The notes beneath the pieces were generated by a model that did not search any database, was not told the origin of the DNA, and worked only from the letters and a program-made list of their open reading frames with translations. Position numbers and translations under genes: made by a program. A stretch of 6,376 nucleotides of DNA from an uncultured beta proteobacterium. Its GTDB lineage: Bacteria; Pseudomonadota; Gammaproteobacteria; Burkholderiales; Burkholderiaceae_C. Shown one piece after another: positions 5,799 through 6,376 of this stretch. Position 1 is the stretch's first letter. The number at the start of each line of letters is the position of its first letter. The stretch spans positions 1 through 6,376 of the forward strand of contig CAIYQF010000077.1 of assembly GCA_903928325.1 (NCBI GenBank), given 5' to 3'.

Positions 5799-6376
5799 TC
5801 AGGCAGCAGCCGGACTGGGCGCCAGGCTGGCGGCCAGATCGCGCGCGATTTCCTTGCGGTATTTGTTGAGCTCTTGCACCGTGCCAAAGCTGCGTTCGAG
5901 TAGCAGGCTCATGTTGTGCAAGATGCGCTCAACAACCTTGGTCTCCCAGACGTCGTCAAACTTGATTTGCTGGTCCAGCCAGTGCTCCAGCCACTGTGGG
6001 TTGGGCAGGCGGCTTTGCACGGTGTCGTTGGGGAACAGGCTTTTGTTGACGTGCAGGTTGGTCGGGTGTAAGGCTTGGGCGGTGCGCCGCGCGCTGGCCA
6101 TGAGCACGCCCACCTTGGCAAAAGCACCTTTGGCCTCCAGCCCGACGTTTTGAATGGCGCGCTTCATGTACTTCAAATACGCGCCGCCGTGGCGCGCCTC
6201 GTCCTGGCTGAGCTTGGTGTAAATGGCTTTGATGACCGGCTCGGTATGCCACTCGCTGGCGCGGCGGTACCAGTGGTTGAGGCGGATTTCGCCGCAAAAA
6301 TGCAGCATCAGCGTCTCCAGCGCGGGTGCCGGGTCAAAGGTAAAGCGCACGTTGTGCAGCTCGGCCTCGGTGGGCA
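5799..6376 (-). CDS. Ferritin-like / acyl-ACP-desaturase-like diiron protein (5' end outside window)
   Basis: The C-terminal 191 residues of a larger protein are visible; the frame stays open to the right edge. It begins PTEAELHNVRFTFDPAPALE. A helical region follows with CGEIRLNHWYRRASEW, and about 30 residues after that glutamate comes SQDEARHGGAYLKYMKR, which holds an ExxH motif. Plant stearoyl-ACP desaturase has a third-helix glutamate followed about 33 residues later by DEKRHE. The fit suggests the second half of a four-helix diiron bundle, with the first ExxH helix pair lying beyond base 6376. The C-terminal part (LHVNKSLFPNDTV, then WLEHWLDQQIKFDDVWETKV) is helical and I do not recognise it, and the end is alanine/proline-rich. 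Possible jobs are an O2-activating diiron oxygenase/desaturase or an iron-binding ferritin-like protein; the substrate is unknown. A GTG at 6348-6350 is a possible but unlikely start. It lies 27 bases upstream of rfaE2 and is probably cotranscribed with it. Confidence 0.7.
   Translation of the reverse strand, partial: PTEAELHNVRFTFDPAPALETLMLHFCGEIRLNHWYRRASEWHTEPVIKAIYTKLSQDEARHGGAYLKYMKRAIQNVGLEAKGAFAKVGVLMASARRTAQALHPTNLHVNKSLFPNDTVQSRLPNPQWLEHWLDQQIKFDDVWETKVVERILHNMSLLLERSFGTVQELNKYRKEIARDLAASLAPSPAAA

Noticed and set aside
6348..6350. GTG as the start of the diiron protein
   Set aside because: The frame stays open to the window edge with protein-like sequence (PTEAELHNV) before it, and the fold needs at least two more helices upstream.

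Overview
The window reads as a piece of chromosome from a high-GC betaproteobacterium. The closest fit is the family Comamonadaceae (Rhodoferax/Polaromonas/Acidovorax-like). This is inferred from the alanine-rich, GC-rich coding style, the stand-alone RfaE2 protein, and the way the Rpe, ThiL, PgpA and LysE/ArgO sequences read. No database search was made. Coding density is very high: the longest stretch without a gene is 40 bases, and no rRNA, tRNA, CRISPR array, insertion sequence or phage gene is visible.

Left edge (1-390, minus strand): the N-terminal 130 residues of ribulose-phosphate 3-epimerase (Rpe), running out of the window. A 40-base gap (391-430) separates it from a divergent plus-strand run of six genes. 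These are apaG (431-841), thiL (856-1887), pgpA (1884-2453), a CinA-C/PncC-type NMN amidase (2450-2980), a LysE/ArgO-type amino acid exporter (2977-3603), and a membrane-anchored FMN / 3Fe-4S protein related to the central part of glutamate synthase (3615-5237). Three successive junctions (thiL/pgpA, pgpA/pncC, pncC/exporter) are 4-base start-stop overlaps, so these four genes are almost certainly one translationally coupled operon. The FMN protein gene follows 11 bases after the exporter, with its own good Shine-Dalgarno sequence.

Right part (5268-6376, minus strand): a convergent pair in which a ferritin-like/acyl-ACP-desaturase-like diiron protein, cut by the window edge, lies upstream of rfaE2 (ADP-heptose synthesis for lipopolysaccharide). 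A GC-rich hairpin followed by seven T's, lying inside the 3' end of rfaE2, may terminate the plus-strand operon.

Functionally the run is a mix of housekeeping jobs: thiamine diphosphate formation, phosphatidylglycerol synthesis, pyridine-nucleotide salvage and amino-acid export. The genes do not form one pathway. The least explained genes are the orphan glutamate-synthase-like protein and the diiron protein. I see no convincing new multi-gene system; this is mostly a compact core-genome region.
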